64,000 nucleotides of DNA from Xanthostigma xanthostigma (GCA_963575645.1 OY754472.1:28149401-28213400); one strand, 5' to 3'; shown: positions 1 through 13,485, counted from the first letter of the stretch. The notes: generated by a model from the letters alone, not told the origin. Made by a program: numbers and translations.

Positions 1-2818
1 CATAAAACACGATTCAATTGGTTTCTCCGCTTCCATGCTCACGCCGATACGTTTCGTGGCTCCTAACCGGAACAGGGTTAAAGACTGCTCAGTGACAGTC
101 AGCTGTTATTCTTATTTAAGTAACTTGAAGTTTGTTAGTGGTACAAAACAATTTAATATTGGCGATACACTGGTATAATAGTCGGTGTTTTTGTTCTTCG
201 TGACGACCTTTGAGTTTTGGCCACGGTCCAATCGTATATAAATATTCTTATGTATATTGTGTAGACTCTATACGGCATTGTAGTAGGTATCATTTATACT
301 TTATATATTAAACCGGGATTTCGTGCTAAATAAAAGCACGTCAGGGGCTAATTGCAGCATTGCGAGGTTTTTGGTGCTGTCTACATTTTTAATTATCACC
401 GTATTTGCACGTTTCTTACATGTTTCTGGTGCGAAGTGAAAACACCTAAAACATTGTATATAATAATTAATAACTCATAAAGGCTCACAGTGAAAACGAC
501 TATTTAAAATCTAAGTAACTACTTCAAATATAGACTCAGAAAGGCAAGGAGAAACTGAATTTTTGCTTAAGTTCAATGTTGACTTTATTGTCATGCTCTG
601 TAAAAGTGCTTCGCAGTGAGCGTCTTATTTTAGTCTTCTAGGAATTATTTATTGGTTTTTGGAGCATGAAGTATATTACGCCAATTTTTATTCAAGTATG
701 ATACGTATTGTTCAGTATAAATACTACATAGTACAAAACAAAGTCGCTGTTTGCCTCTGTCTGTTTCTCCGCTTACTTCTTCTAAACCACTCAATGGATT
801 TTGAAACGGTTTTCACTAATAGAAAGAGCGATAAATGGGGAAGGTTTGTGTATATAATTTGTAAATATTTTGTACAAAATGGCTGAACTTTGACGGTGTT
901 TTGTCAAAAAAAAAAAAAAACAAAACTGTTTTCGTACGCTGGCCAAATCTTTAAAGATATATCAAAACAATAGATGGAAAGGTCAATATATTTCCAGAGA
1001 CTGTATTAATAAATCTTACAGTTTTGCACCCGGGTGACCGGGACGAACCTCAAGTACCTATATACGCTTTTTATTGCTAATCACTTTTTAGTGTGCTTAT
1101 ATATTATACATGATACATTATAATTGTATTATTTAAATTTGCATTTAAATAATACCATTATGGTTCGTAACCGGTAGACCAGATATTATGAGGTTTAAGA
1201 ACAATAATTTCACGCTCATGTACACTATGCAATTCATACGGTAGGTACGATTTATTATTGTAGTCACCGATTTTTTCATTTTAAACATCTTAGCTATTAT
1301 ATTAATTGAAAATATATACATATATATCAGTAGCTAACTTCATCAAACAAAATTGGGAAAATCCACATCAGGTACCCTACAAAAAAAATTATCAAAATAG
1401 TATCCATGTGTTATCCAACTGTGCCGAAATTTTTTTTAAATTTTTTGTTTACGACCATCCTACAGATTATTTTAGAAGACGATTAAAAATAGAAACAGTT
1501 GACGCGGAGTGCTCTAGTAAGGATGATTCTCCTTAAATATGAAATTCGCGTGCAGATATATAGATAATATATTTGTGGGCTCTTAAACTCAGTCGAAAAT
1601 TTTGGAAAATTTGAAATCGACTATCACGCTGTAGCAATATTTTCGAGATCGTGTTTTTAAGGTAGTACTGTCGATACCACAAGTATCAAATGTGTGGTCA
1701 GACTCATTTGACTTACGTAGTATTTAGATTTGACAACGCCACGTAAAAGTAAAGGAGATAGAAGTATACTAACAGTAACTCTGTTTCACTCAAAATATTA
1801 GAATTTGCGTATAAAGCTATAGTTCCAAGTTTTATATGTGTGTTTTTAAAATGTCAGAATTGCCACATATTATAATAACGAGATAAACAGTACATTTTTG
1901 CTAATTACTCTTTCCACATGCTCTGAACCTTAATTTTTAAAATATCAAAATGTTGAAAAATTGTTTTCTTTCTGTTGATACAAAATGCATTGAAATTTGA
2001 ACGGCAATTTTTGTGAAATTTAATAAAATCTGCGATTTCTCTTAAAGTTCAATGTTAGAGGCAAAAAACGTTTAATATTAAATACCTACTTTCTTTTCGT
2101 TCTCTGTAGTTTTTAAAAATTTTAGGTGGTTCATTATCTTATTAAAATCTATCAATATGCCAAGTTTCATTTAATTTTGAACAGTAACTCTCTAACCGAC
2201 AGTACTACCTTTTAAGGTAAAAAAGTATAAAATCTGAACAATCGCTTTTTTTTGGGATGGACGCTTACACGTTTTACAAATTTATTAATCTATCTATTAG
2301 ATAGTCCATGGATAGGTCTATAAACCGTTTACGAGACCTCAATTTCTTGAAGACCCTTCTTACTAGACCGTTTTGTCAAGTATTTCAATTTTTAGTATCA
2401 TGCATTAATCGAATTAAAACGGGCATTCACTCATTTAAGCTAGCTCGGTCATTTAAAATGCTTCACTGAAGCCTGTTATATAAGTAGAACGTGCACACGA
2501 ATTTCATAATTTATATACACAATGTATGTGTGTGTAATTGTGTATGTTTTATATTGATTTTAACATTATTTTTTTATTGTGTCGTGCATCAATCGAGACC
2601 ATTAAATCGTTTGTTAAATACAGCTGCTAATTGGTTAACGACCCCTTTTGACCAAGTCAATCTTTCTCTCTCTCTCTGTCTTATTTCGAATGCCCCCGTT
2701 TATTGATGCATAGCATGGCGCACACTGATATATTTAACCCTTTCCCGGTTAGGAACCACGAAACGTATCAATGTAAACATGCAGGTCAAGAAGTCAATTA
2801 AATCGTGTTTTATCAAAG
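1..2818. mobile_element. 2.8-kb element bounded by ~88-bp inverted repeats
   Basis: Bases 1-88 and 2733-2818 are inverted copies, differing by a few substitutions and small indels; both contain GATACGTTTCGTGG and AACCGG(G/A)A.AGGGTTAAA. The left arm starts at the window edge, so the element may extend further left. No coding frame of note lies inside; a TTAA-flanked MITE sits within it. Probably a non-autonomous DNA transposon. Confidence 0.6.
1657..2216. mobile_element. TTAA-flanked MITE, GGTAGTACTGTCG ends
   Basis: The left end is TTAA-GGTAGTACTGTCGATACC. The right end is the inverse, CGACAGTACTACC followed by TTTTAA. The interior shares long stretches with the shorter copy at 26934-27159 (for example the 'caccta aaattt' and 'ttggcatattg' blocks, inverted), so this is one family. 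Confidence 0.7.
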
Positions 2819-3945
2819 TAGGTCTGTGTGCGATTTATAAGCATTAGTGTGTATACGTGAGATCTTCACTCCACCCACTGCCATATATTTTACGCAGTGT
2901 TGTATCACGAATAAACTTACTCCGTAGCTACGATACTAACGTAACTCTTTAATAAGTAGTTTGGGAAAAGGATTAAAAGCAGAATATATGGTGCTATTCT
3001 ATATTCTCAATGTAAAAAAAAACAGTCTTGATCATTTTTAGGGTTCCGTACCTCAAAAGGAAAAAAAAGGAACCTTTTCGACCGTAATATATTAAATTTT
3101 TAAGTTTGAACGTTATTTAGGTTTCATATATATTATATGTTATTTATTGTAAGTTTTAACACACAACATAAAATCTAACAGTAAATTTCGTGATTTTTAG
3201 CTTTAGGAAGGTTGAACTATTAGTAAGCTATCAGATCATGGAAAATTTCAGGCCAAAAAGTGAGAAGAAAATTTTTTTTTTTAATTTTTAACCTCTAAAA
3301 TTCGGTTTTTTGTACAAAGAAAACACAAGTAGATTTTCTCGAAAATGGCGCATTTCCGACCCCCAAGTGATAGAAGTTAAATCATTTCAAATTAGTTATA
3401 ATTTCTTCTCCCGAGAGGAATACGAGCAATTACCGGTCACCTGTATATATAGATTATATTCATTTGGAATCTTTGTAAACATTTTTACCGGACTATGAAT
3501 ATTATATATAAAAATAATATTATGAGATTTGTTGATAAACTTTTTTATATTTTTACTATTTATATGTAGATAATAGAATATAGTGTAGTTGATATTTTTG
3601 ACGTCACTGTAAAATGATTTTTGTTATACGTTTTTCGATTGTCGCATACTACTGTAGTTGGAACGAACGTTCAACGTTCAAATGTCCTCGGGTTGTAGTA
3701 GAACTGGAATAGTTCCTTATTTTAGTTCGTTAGTTTCGATCCGACTACCGTCACGTCAGCACTATCGGTTGTGTCGCGACTTCATAGTTTTAAGGAAGAT
3801 AAACATTTTTCGCGTATTGTATATTAAATGGCTTATTCGCTAAACTTACTTTGTGTTGACTGTCGGATTGGCCTTATTTTGTATTTCCTTTTGATAACTT
3901 TTTAAAAGTGTCGTACTTAAAAATTTGAATTAATTAATTTTTTAC
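2819..3945. other. AT-rich non-coding stretch
   Basis: No exon-like frame was found. A 'gggttccgtacc' fragment at about 3040 belongs to a dispersed repeat also seen at 20700 and 62480. Confidence 0.5.
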
Positions 3946-4371
3946 TTAAGGTAGTACGAGCACCAAGGCAACTTTGAATAAAAGGCTTGATTTTTTTATA
4001 TTTCGGTAGATGGATGATATGTTTTCATTGATTTCTCCAAAACTAGTCGTGGAAATTAAAAAAAAACTATTTAAATTAAAGTTAAAACCTTAATAAATTA
4101 TTGAAAACAAAAAAAAAAAAACCCGTTGTGCCCCACTAATTAAAAAGATATTTAATCTTTTTAATTAAATATCTTTTTAATTAGTCGGGCACAACGGGGT
4201 TTTTTTTTGTTTTCAATAATTTATTAAGGTTTTAACTTTAATTTAAATAGTTTTTTTTTAATTTCCACGACTAGTTTTGGAGAAATCAATGAAAACATAT
4301 CATCCATCTACCGAAATATAAAAAAATCAAGCCTTTTATTTAAAATTGCCTTGGTGCTCGTACTACCTTAA
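3946..4371. mobile_element. TTAA-flanked foldback element (~425 bp)
   Basis: Near-perfect inverted arms of about 200 bp meet at about 4150 ('ttaaaaagatatttaatc'). Both ends read TTAA-GGTAGTACGAGCACCAAGGC / inverse, with TTAA at 3946-3949 and 4368-4371. The ends resemble those of the 1657 and 26934 elements. Confidence 0.8.
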
Positions 4372-4632
4372 TAAATTGTTATGTTAATTATTGCATTTTT
4401 AACATTTAGTTCTTTAAATATATTTAAATACTTGTTTTAAAGTATCTAGTTGTATTCATAATGTGGCATTTATTTTTAAATTATAATCGATATTTACTTG
4501 ATACAATCATACAATTCGAGGCACGTTTAACGCGTTTTTAATCATTTTTAACCGACGAAAAACAAAAACGGAGGAGGTTCTCAATTCGACGCGTATATTT
4601 TTTTTTTATTTTATTTTTTTTTTTTTTTATTT

Positions 4633-4962
4633 ATGTATGACCACGCATAACTTTTTACAGAGTAGTCCGATTTTGATAATTATTTTTTTGTTTGAAAGGG
4701 TATACCCCGAAGTTGGTCCCATATAAATTTGGTAGAAAAATTCCAACCCTAAGGGTAGGAAAACAGGGGATGATTGATTGTTCACTCACTGATTCTAATG
4801 TATGACCACACATAACTTTTTACAGAGTGGTCCAATTTTGATAATTATTTTTTTATTGGATAGGGTATACCTCGAGGTTCGTCTCATATAAATTTGGAAA
4901 AAAAATTCCTACCTTAAGGGTGGGAAAATAGGGGTGATTTATTGTTCACTCACAGATTTTCA
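4633..4962. repeat. Two tandem ~165-bp units
   Basis: The segment beginning ATGTATGACCAC at 4633 recurs at 4798 with about 85-90% identity by eye, including 'aactttttacagagt' and 'gggtatacc'. It is preceded by a 'ggaggaggttctcaattcgac' fragment and a long T/A tract. No coding signal. Confidence 0.7.
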
Positions 4963-5009
4963 TGCTGAGTTGTGTATATTACAATTATAAATTATATAGC
5001 CACAAAAAA

Positions 5010-5516
5010 ATATTAAATAAAAACTTTTTAACAAAAAAATTAAACCGCCGAAAAACTGAAAAGCAAAAAATAATAAATCTTTTTATTTAACTAAGTTCTA
5101 TCTAAGTAGTTGAACGTATGTGACAGTCTAGTATATCTAAGTAATTTTGAGTCGGCGTCAAACCATCAATGAACAAAGATCACTAAAAGAAATAACCAAA
5201 TCACAATGATACGTGAAATCTCCAGCGATAAACATTAACATTCTAAACATGCGCTCTCCACACGACCACTCGCAAAGACGTGTGCCCTCAGTGTGCCCGT
5301 TAGGGTTGCTCTGTCGCTGATATTAACTTCGTGAACGCTCAGAGATTTCCGGCGAAGGATTGTTGACGCCGACTCAAAATTACTTAGATATACTAGACTG
5401 TCACATACGTTCAACTACTTAGATAGAACTTAGTTAAATAAAAAGATTTATTATTTTTTGCTTTTCAGTTTTTCGGCGGTTTAATTTTTTTGTTAAAAAG
5501 TTTTTATTATTTAATG
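5010..5516. mobile_element. Foldback element, ~145-bp arms
   Basis: The left arm (about 5010-5161) and right arm (about 5366-5516) are near-exact inverses, ending inward at GAGTCGGCGTCAA / TTGACGCCGACTC. The spacer of about 200 bp is GC-richer. Confidence 0.75.
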
Positions 5517-5659
5517 TATACAGTATAAAAATAAAAGATTCTGGGAACTGAAAAAATACCATTATTGATTTTATGATATTAGGGTTATTTTATTTTTTTA
5601 TCGTAATAATACTATAATTGTTTACCTATTGCGAGCGTGTGCAGCTTCGTAAAATAAAG

Positions 5660-5822
5660 TCATATATAAATACGGGAAGGAAAAAGTTGTGGTACCGATT
5701 TGAGTGTGTTAATTCGCACTCATTGTGATGAAACGTACATCGTTCTCTTCGTTTTAATGAGGAGAAGTCCTCAACATATGTTTCATCACAATGTGTACGA
5801 ATTAACACATAGTTAAAATCGT
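5660..5822. repeat. Short hairpin repeat, copy 1
   Basis: An inverted repeat around 'gtgttaattcg.ac..cattgtgatgaaac' and its inverse; a second copy is at 17676-17838, including the preceding 'catatataaatacggga'. Confidence 0.6.
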
Positions 5823-6167
5823 TTCAGGACAAATCCATATAACAATAACGAAACAAAAATTTAATGAAATACGGTCGAATTTCGATCACTGGACGACCAC
5901 TAGAAATAATAATAGTGCCTAAGATTAAAATATTTTTTACTAAAAGTGGTGTTTTTTAATAAGGTAGTTCACTCGCGACAGTCGTAGACAAAAGTATAGC
6001 GTAATTGTAAGTACCAACTGTTAGAGATTACTGTGCGTTTTGTAAGAGAATGTACCCAACAAAAAAATATTTTTATTTTAAAATCTATATTTTTTTAACA
6101 AATCCGGTAAAACAATTCAATTTATTATAAAAAAAATTGGTTGTCTGTAAAGTCGGTTTACGGACGA

Positions 6168-6350
6168 TAGTTTTACGTGATAACGTATTCCGTAATACAT
6201 AACCTAAATTTTAGTAGCTGTCAAACTTGGGCCGAAGCATACTGCGCTCTCGCTTGCACGCACAGGGTCAGGCGGAACGTTAGGAACTTTACACTTTTTC
6301 GTGCGTGCAGCTGGTGTTTCATCAATTTATAAGACGTTATCACGTCAAAA
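6168..6350. mobile_element. Probable small MITE with TTTTACGTGATAACGT ends
   Basis: The left end TTTTACGTGATAACGT is mirrored at 6334-6350 with one mismatch/indel. The interior includes a GC-rich 'cgctctcgcttgcacgcaca' segment. No target duplication checked. Confidence 0.45.
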
Positions 6351-7069
6351 ATATAATTTTTGAATTTACAATGGCTAAACCTCCAGCATATTAATTATGC
6401 ACATTTTGATTGTTAATATCTCGTTTTACATTCGGTGAAAATATTTCATTTTTTTAATTTAACATAAGGCACTTTTATTAACCTTATATAACTTCAATTT
6501 TATTACATTCCTAAGAAAAGCCGTTTCACGAGGGAACTAATATCTTAAAAAAATAAACAGAGTGATGTAGAAGCAGTGAACATAATATTATGTGCGTTGT
6601 TATAAATGAAATTATTATTGTTCCAATTTTGGTGTGCCTGCTGTGCACATAAAGTTCCGTACATACAATTTTTAATTGCCGCGTCTTAATTGTAAACAAT
6701 CGGCGGTCGTCCGTTAATTAATATTGTTTGCGCAAAGTGTTATCACTTATCACTAGAGGTCATTGTCGAGTGATATTGTCAATGGTCAGATGAATTGCCG
6801 TGTCGACATACTATTTCTAGCTTGTGCTGTGAGTTCAGTATCTCATGCGTGTAAATTATATTATGTAGTGCGTGGGTTAGTGCCTAATACGTAGTGCGTG
6901 TCTACACTACCTATATATTGTAATTTGTAACAAATAGTACCCCAGTAGTACCCAATATAGTAGTTGGGTTAATGTAGGTTATATTGTTTCAGATTAGTTT
7001 GCGTTTTGTGGGCGTATATTACCTTCTTTTGTTCTTTGATTTAGCAATTTTGCAACAGCGCATGATAAA

Positions 7070-7401
7070 ATATCCATCAAAAACATAAATGAGAAAATGG
7101 GAGCCAAGTTCAATATTAAGAATACTATTTTCACACTTTGAAAAATGGGGCCATACCTCAATACAAAAAGAATTGAGATCTAAAAGGGTGCCAAGTTTTC
7201 ACTTGGCAAATTTTCGTGTTTTTTAATATTATGATTTATACCTAATATAAACTTCATGTTTATATGTGTAAAAACTTGGCACCCTATAGTTCTCAGTTCT
7301 TTTTGTATTGAGGTATGGCCCCATTTTTCAAAGTGTGAAAATAATATTCTCAATATTGAACTTGGCTCCCTTTTTCACATTTATGTTTTTGATGGGATAT
7401 C
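7070..7401. mobile_element. Foldback element, ~135-bp arms
   Basis: Arms starting ATCCATCAAAAACATAAATG and ending in its inverse; inside are 'gggagccaagttcaatatt' and 'ggggccatacctcaataca' in both orientations. Confidence 0.75.
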
Positions 7402-8499
7402 ATTACTTTTTGTAAAGAAATTATTATTTATCATTCAAAAGTGAATTGTAAAATTAATCTTTTTTTCATGCGTTTACGCTGTGTAGTTATCTTTTTCGAG
7501 AGACGCTAGGTGTTAATAAAAATCTATTGCTTGGAAAATATTTCAAATGTTAAAAATTCACTGTTTTCCGATTGTTTCATTTGTTTACACACAATTACCT
7601 AGCTGGACGCCAAATTTCAACTTTCTAGATCATCTGGAAGTGGGTTAGGTTTTTGATATATATGTCAGGGAGTCAGTAAGTCAGTCAGTCAGTGATAAAA
7701 ATGCCGATTTTTAGACGTTAATATCTCAATAACCGTTTGAACTGTATTTATGAAATTTGCGGTTCTAGTTAATCTAATTAAACCAAATTTTATGTGTTTT
7801 AATAGATTTTTAGTTATTAAGGGGTCTAAAGTGACTCCAAATGGTTCGTGTAACATGTTTAAATAATCAACTTTAGCTGACTTCAATAAATTATTACGCT
7901 TCAGCACCGAAAACTTCTCAGATTTTAAATATTTGTTCAAATTGATATATATGTTTTCCACATTATACAAGTCATCCATGCTAGTATTTGTACGTATTTG
8001 TTGTTTGTGAAATATTTACATAATGTTTCATATAGTGTCAACCTTTTTCCTGAAGGATAATAAGTGTGATTGCCGTTTCTCGGAAGTTCTTAACGTGAAA
8101 AATATTACCGGGCTGACAAAACGTCGTATGCACGAAAAATTTACATTTTTATTGACCAAAAACTTCTCTTTATTTCTGTCTCGATGAACGCCAATATACC
8201 TATACATCGTTTTTCAGTATTGAACGGTCTTTGTCTTTAGATTTATTGATGTTATTACTTTTTCGGTTGTACTACTACTGTAGACTTATCAAGGCTTTTT
8301 CCGTTGCATTTACTATTCGTAAAAGTTTTATTAGAGCGTTGACCTGTTACTGAAATTGAAATTATTTGAACGGAACCCAGTTATCGTGGATGGATTTTCG
8401 TGTTTTTTTTTTGCATCGAGTGTCTAATAGTGAGTATAAAAAAATTTGCTGATTAAAAATTACGACTTTTCGAAAATTCAATTGCTTCTTGTATAGAAT

Positions 8500-9005
8500 A
8501 ACACTCGAGATACTCGGGTGGCCAATTGCTGCGTCCAGTACTACGCGCGAGTCCGTTGCGAGTGTTTCCATTGACGGTATGCAAGCCACAACACAACCGC
8601 TGTTTCCGAGTCCATGTTTGTAACTGGCGCCACACCGAGCTCAGCGCAGAAACGCGCGTAAACGCGGTATCTGGACGCAATAGAAATTGTCAATTGAAAC
8701 GTGCGAGTGGACTCGCGCGTAAAACGCCTCATCTGAACACGGCCATACCCTCGATCGAAACATCGCAACGGACTCGCGCGTAGTACTGGACGCAGCAATT
8801 GGCACCCGAGTATCTCGACTCGCGCGGCGCTCGCGCGTAAAACGCGCGAGTCGAGAGTCTCGCTCATTGCACGCGTTTTACGCGCGAGTTAGGAAACGCG
8901 CGTAGGCATCTGGACGGGATATATGTAGCTCTAGTATATCGAGTACGCGCGAGTGTCAACGCGCGAGTGGACTTGCGCGTAAAACGCCTCATCTGAACAC
9001 GGCCT
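8500..9005. mobile_element. CG-rich repeat block with ACTCGCGCGTAAAACGC motifs
   Basis: The block stands out from its AT-rich surroundings. Bases 8508-8566 and 8763-8817 are inverted copies. The motif ACTCGCGCGTAAAACGC(C) and its inverse occur at least four times. The segment ending CGCCTCATCTGAACACGGCC occurs at about 8703-8745 and again at 8962-9004. Open frames here are by-products of the CG-rich repeats. Family not identified. Confidence 0.6.
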
Positions 9006-9690
9006 AACTAACCGTTCCAGTTTCGTCCGGTTGAAAATCGTATTTTTAATAAAATGTTTAGTGCTACATTATCGATTGTACAATAAAAATGTTTAATTGA
9101 AAAGTTTTTTACCTATTTTTTAATTCCGCGTAAAGAGTTTATATCCAAAATTGCAAAGATCATTACCTAAGTGATTTTAACAATGGAACAGAATATGCTT
9201 CAATTATTTCATCGAATTTTGTTTTTTTAATTGTTTGTTTTTTTTTTTTTATTTAAAATCAAACTTTTTTAAACTCACTAGTAGAAACTCTGTGCAAAAA
9301 ATCACGAAAATTCATTCACAATAACTAGAGTTCAAGGTAAAAAAAAACTAAGTTTTTTTATTTCTTTAAACTTATATGATTTTTATGCCTGTGTTCGCGT
9401 TACGTGTAAACTTATGAGTTATGACATTCACATTTATTAGTGTTTTGACGTAAAACATTAAAATTGATTACCGAACATAAAAAAATTGTATCGTAGATTT
9501 AATTTCTTTATTTTTTATAGCTTTCGATTTACGAGAGCTTCCATGTTTTCTTGACTATACAGCCAGTCTTTGACTTATGAACTTTCGAAGATTTGAACAA
9601 AGTGATAATTATTTTTTTCCCCAATTTTATAAAAATCGCACAGGCGACTCGTAAAAATTATAAGAATACGGTAATTGTATCCATCTATAT
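9006..9690. other. AT-rich stretch, nothing recognised
   Basis: Simple T/A tracts only. Confidence 0.5.
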
Positions 9691-9695
9691 CTATA

Positions 9696-10020
9696 CTTCT
9701 ATACTAATATATAAAGCTGAAGAGTTTGTTTGTTTGTTTGGTTGAACGCTCTAATCTCAGGAACTACTGGTTTGAATTGGAAATTGTTGGATAGCCCATT
9801 TTTCGAGGAAGGTTATAGACTGTATAATATCACGCTGTGACCAATAGGAGCGGAGCATTAATGAAAAATGTTGCAAAATGTAACTCAAAATTTGTCCGTT
9901 CGACGAACACTTTTGAACGGTAACTCCGACCATCATGAAATTTGGACACAACATTCATGTCGGTAAACTAAGATGAATGTGTGTACTCGTGCCCCCACCC
10001 CCCATTCGTTCTTTTGCCAT
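9696..10020 (+). mobile_element. Dispersed repeat family A, copy 1
   Basis: Begins 'actaatatataaagctgaagag' with (TTTG)n, then 'aatctcaggaactact', 'atatcacgctgtgaccaatagg' and 'gaacggtaactccgaccatcat'. Other copies are at 17320, 25605 (inverted), 28603 (inverted, interrupted) and 44188. Full copies end in CACCCGGGTGAAACC; this one lacks that end. Confidence 0.7.
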
Positions 10021-10720
10021 CTATAAAGAGCAAGTGCATTTATTTTTTTTAATAGACTTTTTCATTTAAAAATATCCGTTGTTTATTGCTACAAATTTGA
10101 ATGTCTTAACCTCACTATTTGGGTACTTTTACTTCACAGAGATTTTGTTTATTTATAAAATGCTTAAAAAAATCCGTCATAAAGTTTAGTGCACTTACGC
10201 GCCATAGTAAAATCCAAGAACACGTTAAATAAAAAAAATACGCGCTGTCCTCGTATTTAATAAGCAATTATTGTGCATTCGTAATGTATTTTTAAGCTAA
10301 ATATCTCAAGCAGGGTAAATTTAAAATAGCTCATTAAAAAGAAGTGTTTTTCAAATGGATAAAGTAATGTTCTGCTGGGTTTGGACGCTCAAGGAGTCAT
10401 ATTGCCGTCGCGATTTGACCTCTACAGAACAGGAGAAGGTCAGGCTGACCACATCCGATTGGAGACGGAGATGACAAAAGTAAATTCCCGCCTGTTCATG
10501 TATGCGGGTTGTTGAAATCGATCGAAAAGTAAAACGCTTCTTTTTTTGTACATTTACGCACAACTGTGCGTGACAAAATTGTAAATAATAAATGCACGTT
10601 TTGTGGACATTCTTTTTGCATTTGAAAATTTTCAGGAGTTTTCGACAACCTCGCTATAGTCACTATTGTAGTTGAACCGCTTGTTTGTGCACCGTTGACA
10701 AACTTTGTTTAAGCGTCATA

Positions 10721-11534
10721 TAAAGGCCGCTGCACACGAGGCTGGAAACACGGCTTGGACTTCTGCTCGCCGGCAGTCTGGCTACAAAGCTTGAAATGAC
10801 GTCACTGCGGGCACGCTAGCTAGCTCACAAGATAGATTCTAAAATTATAACAGAGGGTATTTTTCTCGCTAGGTCTGAGTAAGAACCAATCAGGAAACAG
10901 TATCTTGTCACGTGGTCGACGTAAACAAACGCCCACAAACCAATATGTCGTCAGTCTGCTCAGAGTCAGACAACCATATATTTAATACCCTCTATAATGC
11001 TAGCAAAGATCGGGAGAAAGACTTGAACATCACGGTGCAGACATATTATTATATACGTCTGTCTCACTTATTATACTTTCATGCTGTTGTGAGTGAATGA
11101 AGCATGCGTGTCAGTTGCAGCGTCAGTTTGCACATGGAACTAAACGTTGAAAGGGAGGTGGCTTGCTCGAATTCCACTTACTAATAATTGCCTCACTACA
11201 GACGCGACACTTGCGCACAACGGGTCAAGTAAAAAGAAAGAGGCAGTCATTTGCTTCCTCACTTCTTGGGCCACGCTTCCACTTACTCCTACTAGCAATA
11301 TAGAAGTTATTAAATATATATGCAGACAACAAACACGTTTTGCTCTGTGTTTATATTTGAAGTTTTGAACTGTCACTGCGCGCGCACCAGAGCTATCCAC
11401 AAAACAAGCTTGAAAAGACGTCTCGTGTGAAGTGAGTCCATAAAAGCAATTAAGAAAACCAGCGCTATAAAACTAGTAGTCCAATCTAGCAAGGAATCTA
11501 GCGGCAAATCCAGCCTCATGTGCAGCGGGCTTTA
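10721..11534. mobile_element. Non-autonomous DNA transposon, TAAAGGCCGCTGCACACGAGG ends
   Basis: The left end TAAAGGCCGCTGCACACGAG is mirrored at 11512-11534 (CCTCATGTGCAGCGGGCTTTA). A related left end at 40983 is followed by a MADF-like reading frame, so this may be a Harbinger-like family. The ORFs inside show no domain. Confidence 0.6.
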
Positions 11535-11950
11535 CTTTGAATGGCCATGTTACTCAGTTGTAAGAATCAATTTCGATTAATGGAAACTGTGCAAAAAAGT
11601 GTAAATGTATCAGCATTTTCTGCGCGCATGGGAGATTGTTTCCAGGTATGCACGAAATTTGCAAATGGCCATTTGAATATCCAAAATAAATTCTTATTAT
11701 ACGTTCTCATTATAATATTGGTCGATTACTAATTTTAATTATCTTACTATTGCCGTCCGGATATTTATTACTTACCAATAAATTTAATTTTTATTCAATT
11801 CAGCAAATACTTTTTCCGCTTACGTAATACTGATCATTTTGTCACAATCAGTTGCCTGGATAACAAATATTAAAATTAGGTGAGTTCTTTACCGCAGCGA
11901 TCAGTTCATTTACCGGGTGCTATTAGTTTAGTCAATGAGTGCTCATAAGG

Positions 11951-13133
11951 GGCATCTAGATGGAAAAGTCGAAAGCAGAACATTTGACTTAGGAACTTTG
12001 TTTGGACTAGTTAGGAGATAAACATACTAAAAGTCCTTGCCCCTCTGAGGTACGCCCGAAAGGGGGGAGCACAAAGAAGGTCCCGTTTTTTGGTTTTTTG
12101 CTTTCATCTCGAAAACGGTACGTCGTACGAAATTTTGTTGTAATACATAATGAAAGCTGATAAAATTCTCTACAACTTTAGCTTTCACACTTTTTATCTA
12201 TCTCCAATCTTTGCCTAGCTATGAGCTCCGAAAAATGGTCGAAAAATGATCGATTTTCAAAAATGTGTTAAATTCTCTGTAGCACATTGTAACAACACGA
12301 ATTTGTCAAAATCATTTCGTATCGCTCATCCAAACTATTAAAAACACCCACACACTATTAAAAAATAACATAAGCTTTAACCTATTGAAGGCCCTGGGCA
12401 CATTAGGATTATGGGGCCCCTATGACCTTAACAGAGCACTATTTTGTTAGAATAGACAAAGAAAATAGATAAACTAGGTTCTAGATTCTAAGTCGAGGAA
12501 TGTGATATAAAATGCATATATTTAAAAGGATCACGTTCCCAATTTTAACATGAAGGACACAAAAAAAATAAGTATATGAAAAATAGTTCACTGATGATTT
12601 TTGTTTAAAACAGTTTAGGTACTTAGTATACCATTAAACTAGGGGGTCCCTATCGATCGCGGGGCCCTGGGCACGTGCCAGAGTGCCCAGTGGGAAAGAG
12701 GGCCCTGTGTGGAGGTACTCCCAGCTTATGTTATTTTTTAATAGTGTGTGGGTGTTTTTAATAGTGTGGATGAGCGATACGAAATGATTTTGACAAATTC
12801 GTATTGTTACAATGTGCTACAGAGAATTTAACACATTTTTGAAAATCGACCATTTTTCGGAGCTCATAGCTAAGCAAAGATTGGAGATAGATAAAAAGTG
12901 TGAAAGCTAAAGTTGTAGAGAATTTTATCAGCTTTCATTATGTATTCCAACAAAATTTCGTACGACGTACCGTTTTCGAGATGAAAGCAAAATACCAAAA
13001 AACGGGACCTTCTTTGTGCTCCCCCCCTTCGGGCGTACCTCGGAGGGGTAAGGACTTTTAGTATGTTTATCTCCTAACTAGTCCAAACAAAGTTCCTAAG
13101 TCAAATGTTCTGCTTTCGACTTTTCCATCTAGA
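11951..13133. mobile_element. Foldback element, ~415-bp arms
   Basis: Arms (about 11951-12370 and 12718-13133) are close inverses from 'catctagatggaaaagtcg' inward to 'cacactattaaaaa'. The 350-bp centre contains 'ggccctgggcac' in both orientations. No coding frame. Confidence 0.8.
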
Positions 13134-13438
13134 ATTATTCGTTGCCTAAGCTATATACACTATTGGATTTATAATCAGAGTGCCCGTCGGCAAAAATTTT
13201 ACTGACACATACTCTCCCCAAACTTTGTATATGGCTTCATTAGACCTAGTCTAACACCTATTTCCTCTATGACTTTTTTTGATTTTGGGGCGTTTTCCCT
13301 CTAAATTTTCCGAAAGGTGTCGTTTTGGCGACATGTAAAAATTTATAGATACTGTTTGTTTTTTTAATTGGATAGCTTAAAAACTTCAACCAAAACGCTA
13401 AAATAATGTTCTCTGGCAAATAACATGAACCATTTAAA

Positions 13439-13485
13439 ATGTCTGACACCTCGAATATGTTCGACATATTCGAGGTGTCAGACAT
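13439..13485. repeat. Perfect 22-bp palindromic hairpin, 3-nt loop
   Basis: GTCTGACACCTCGAATATGT, loop TCG, then the exact inverse. It stands alone between two foldback elements. Confidence 0.85.

Noticed and set aside
7689..7979. 96-residue minus-strand ORF
   Set aside because: No recognisable domain, AT-rich; it overlaps a simple 'gtcagtcagtcag' repeat and a stretch typical of interspersed debris.
8453..8867. Arg-rich ORFs on both strands
   Set aside because: By-product of the CG-rich repeated motif; no domain and overlapping on both strands.
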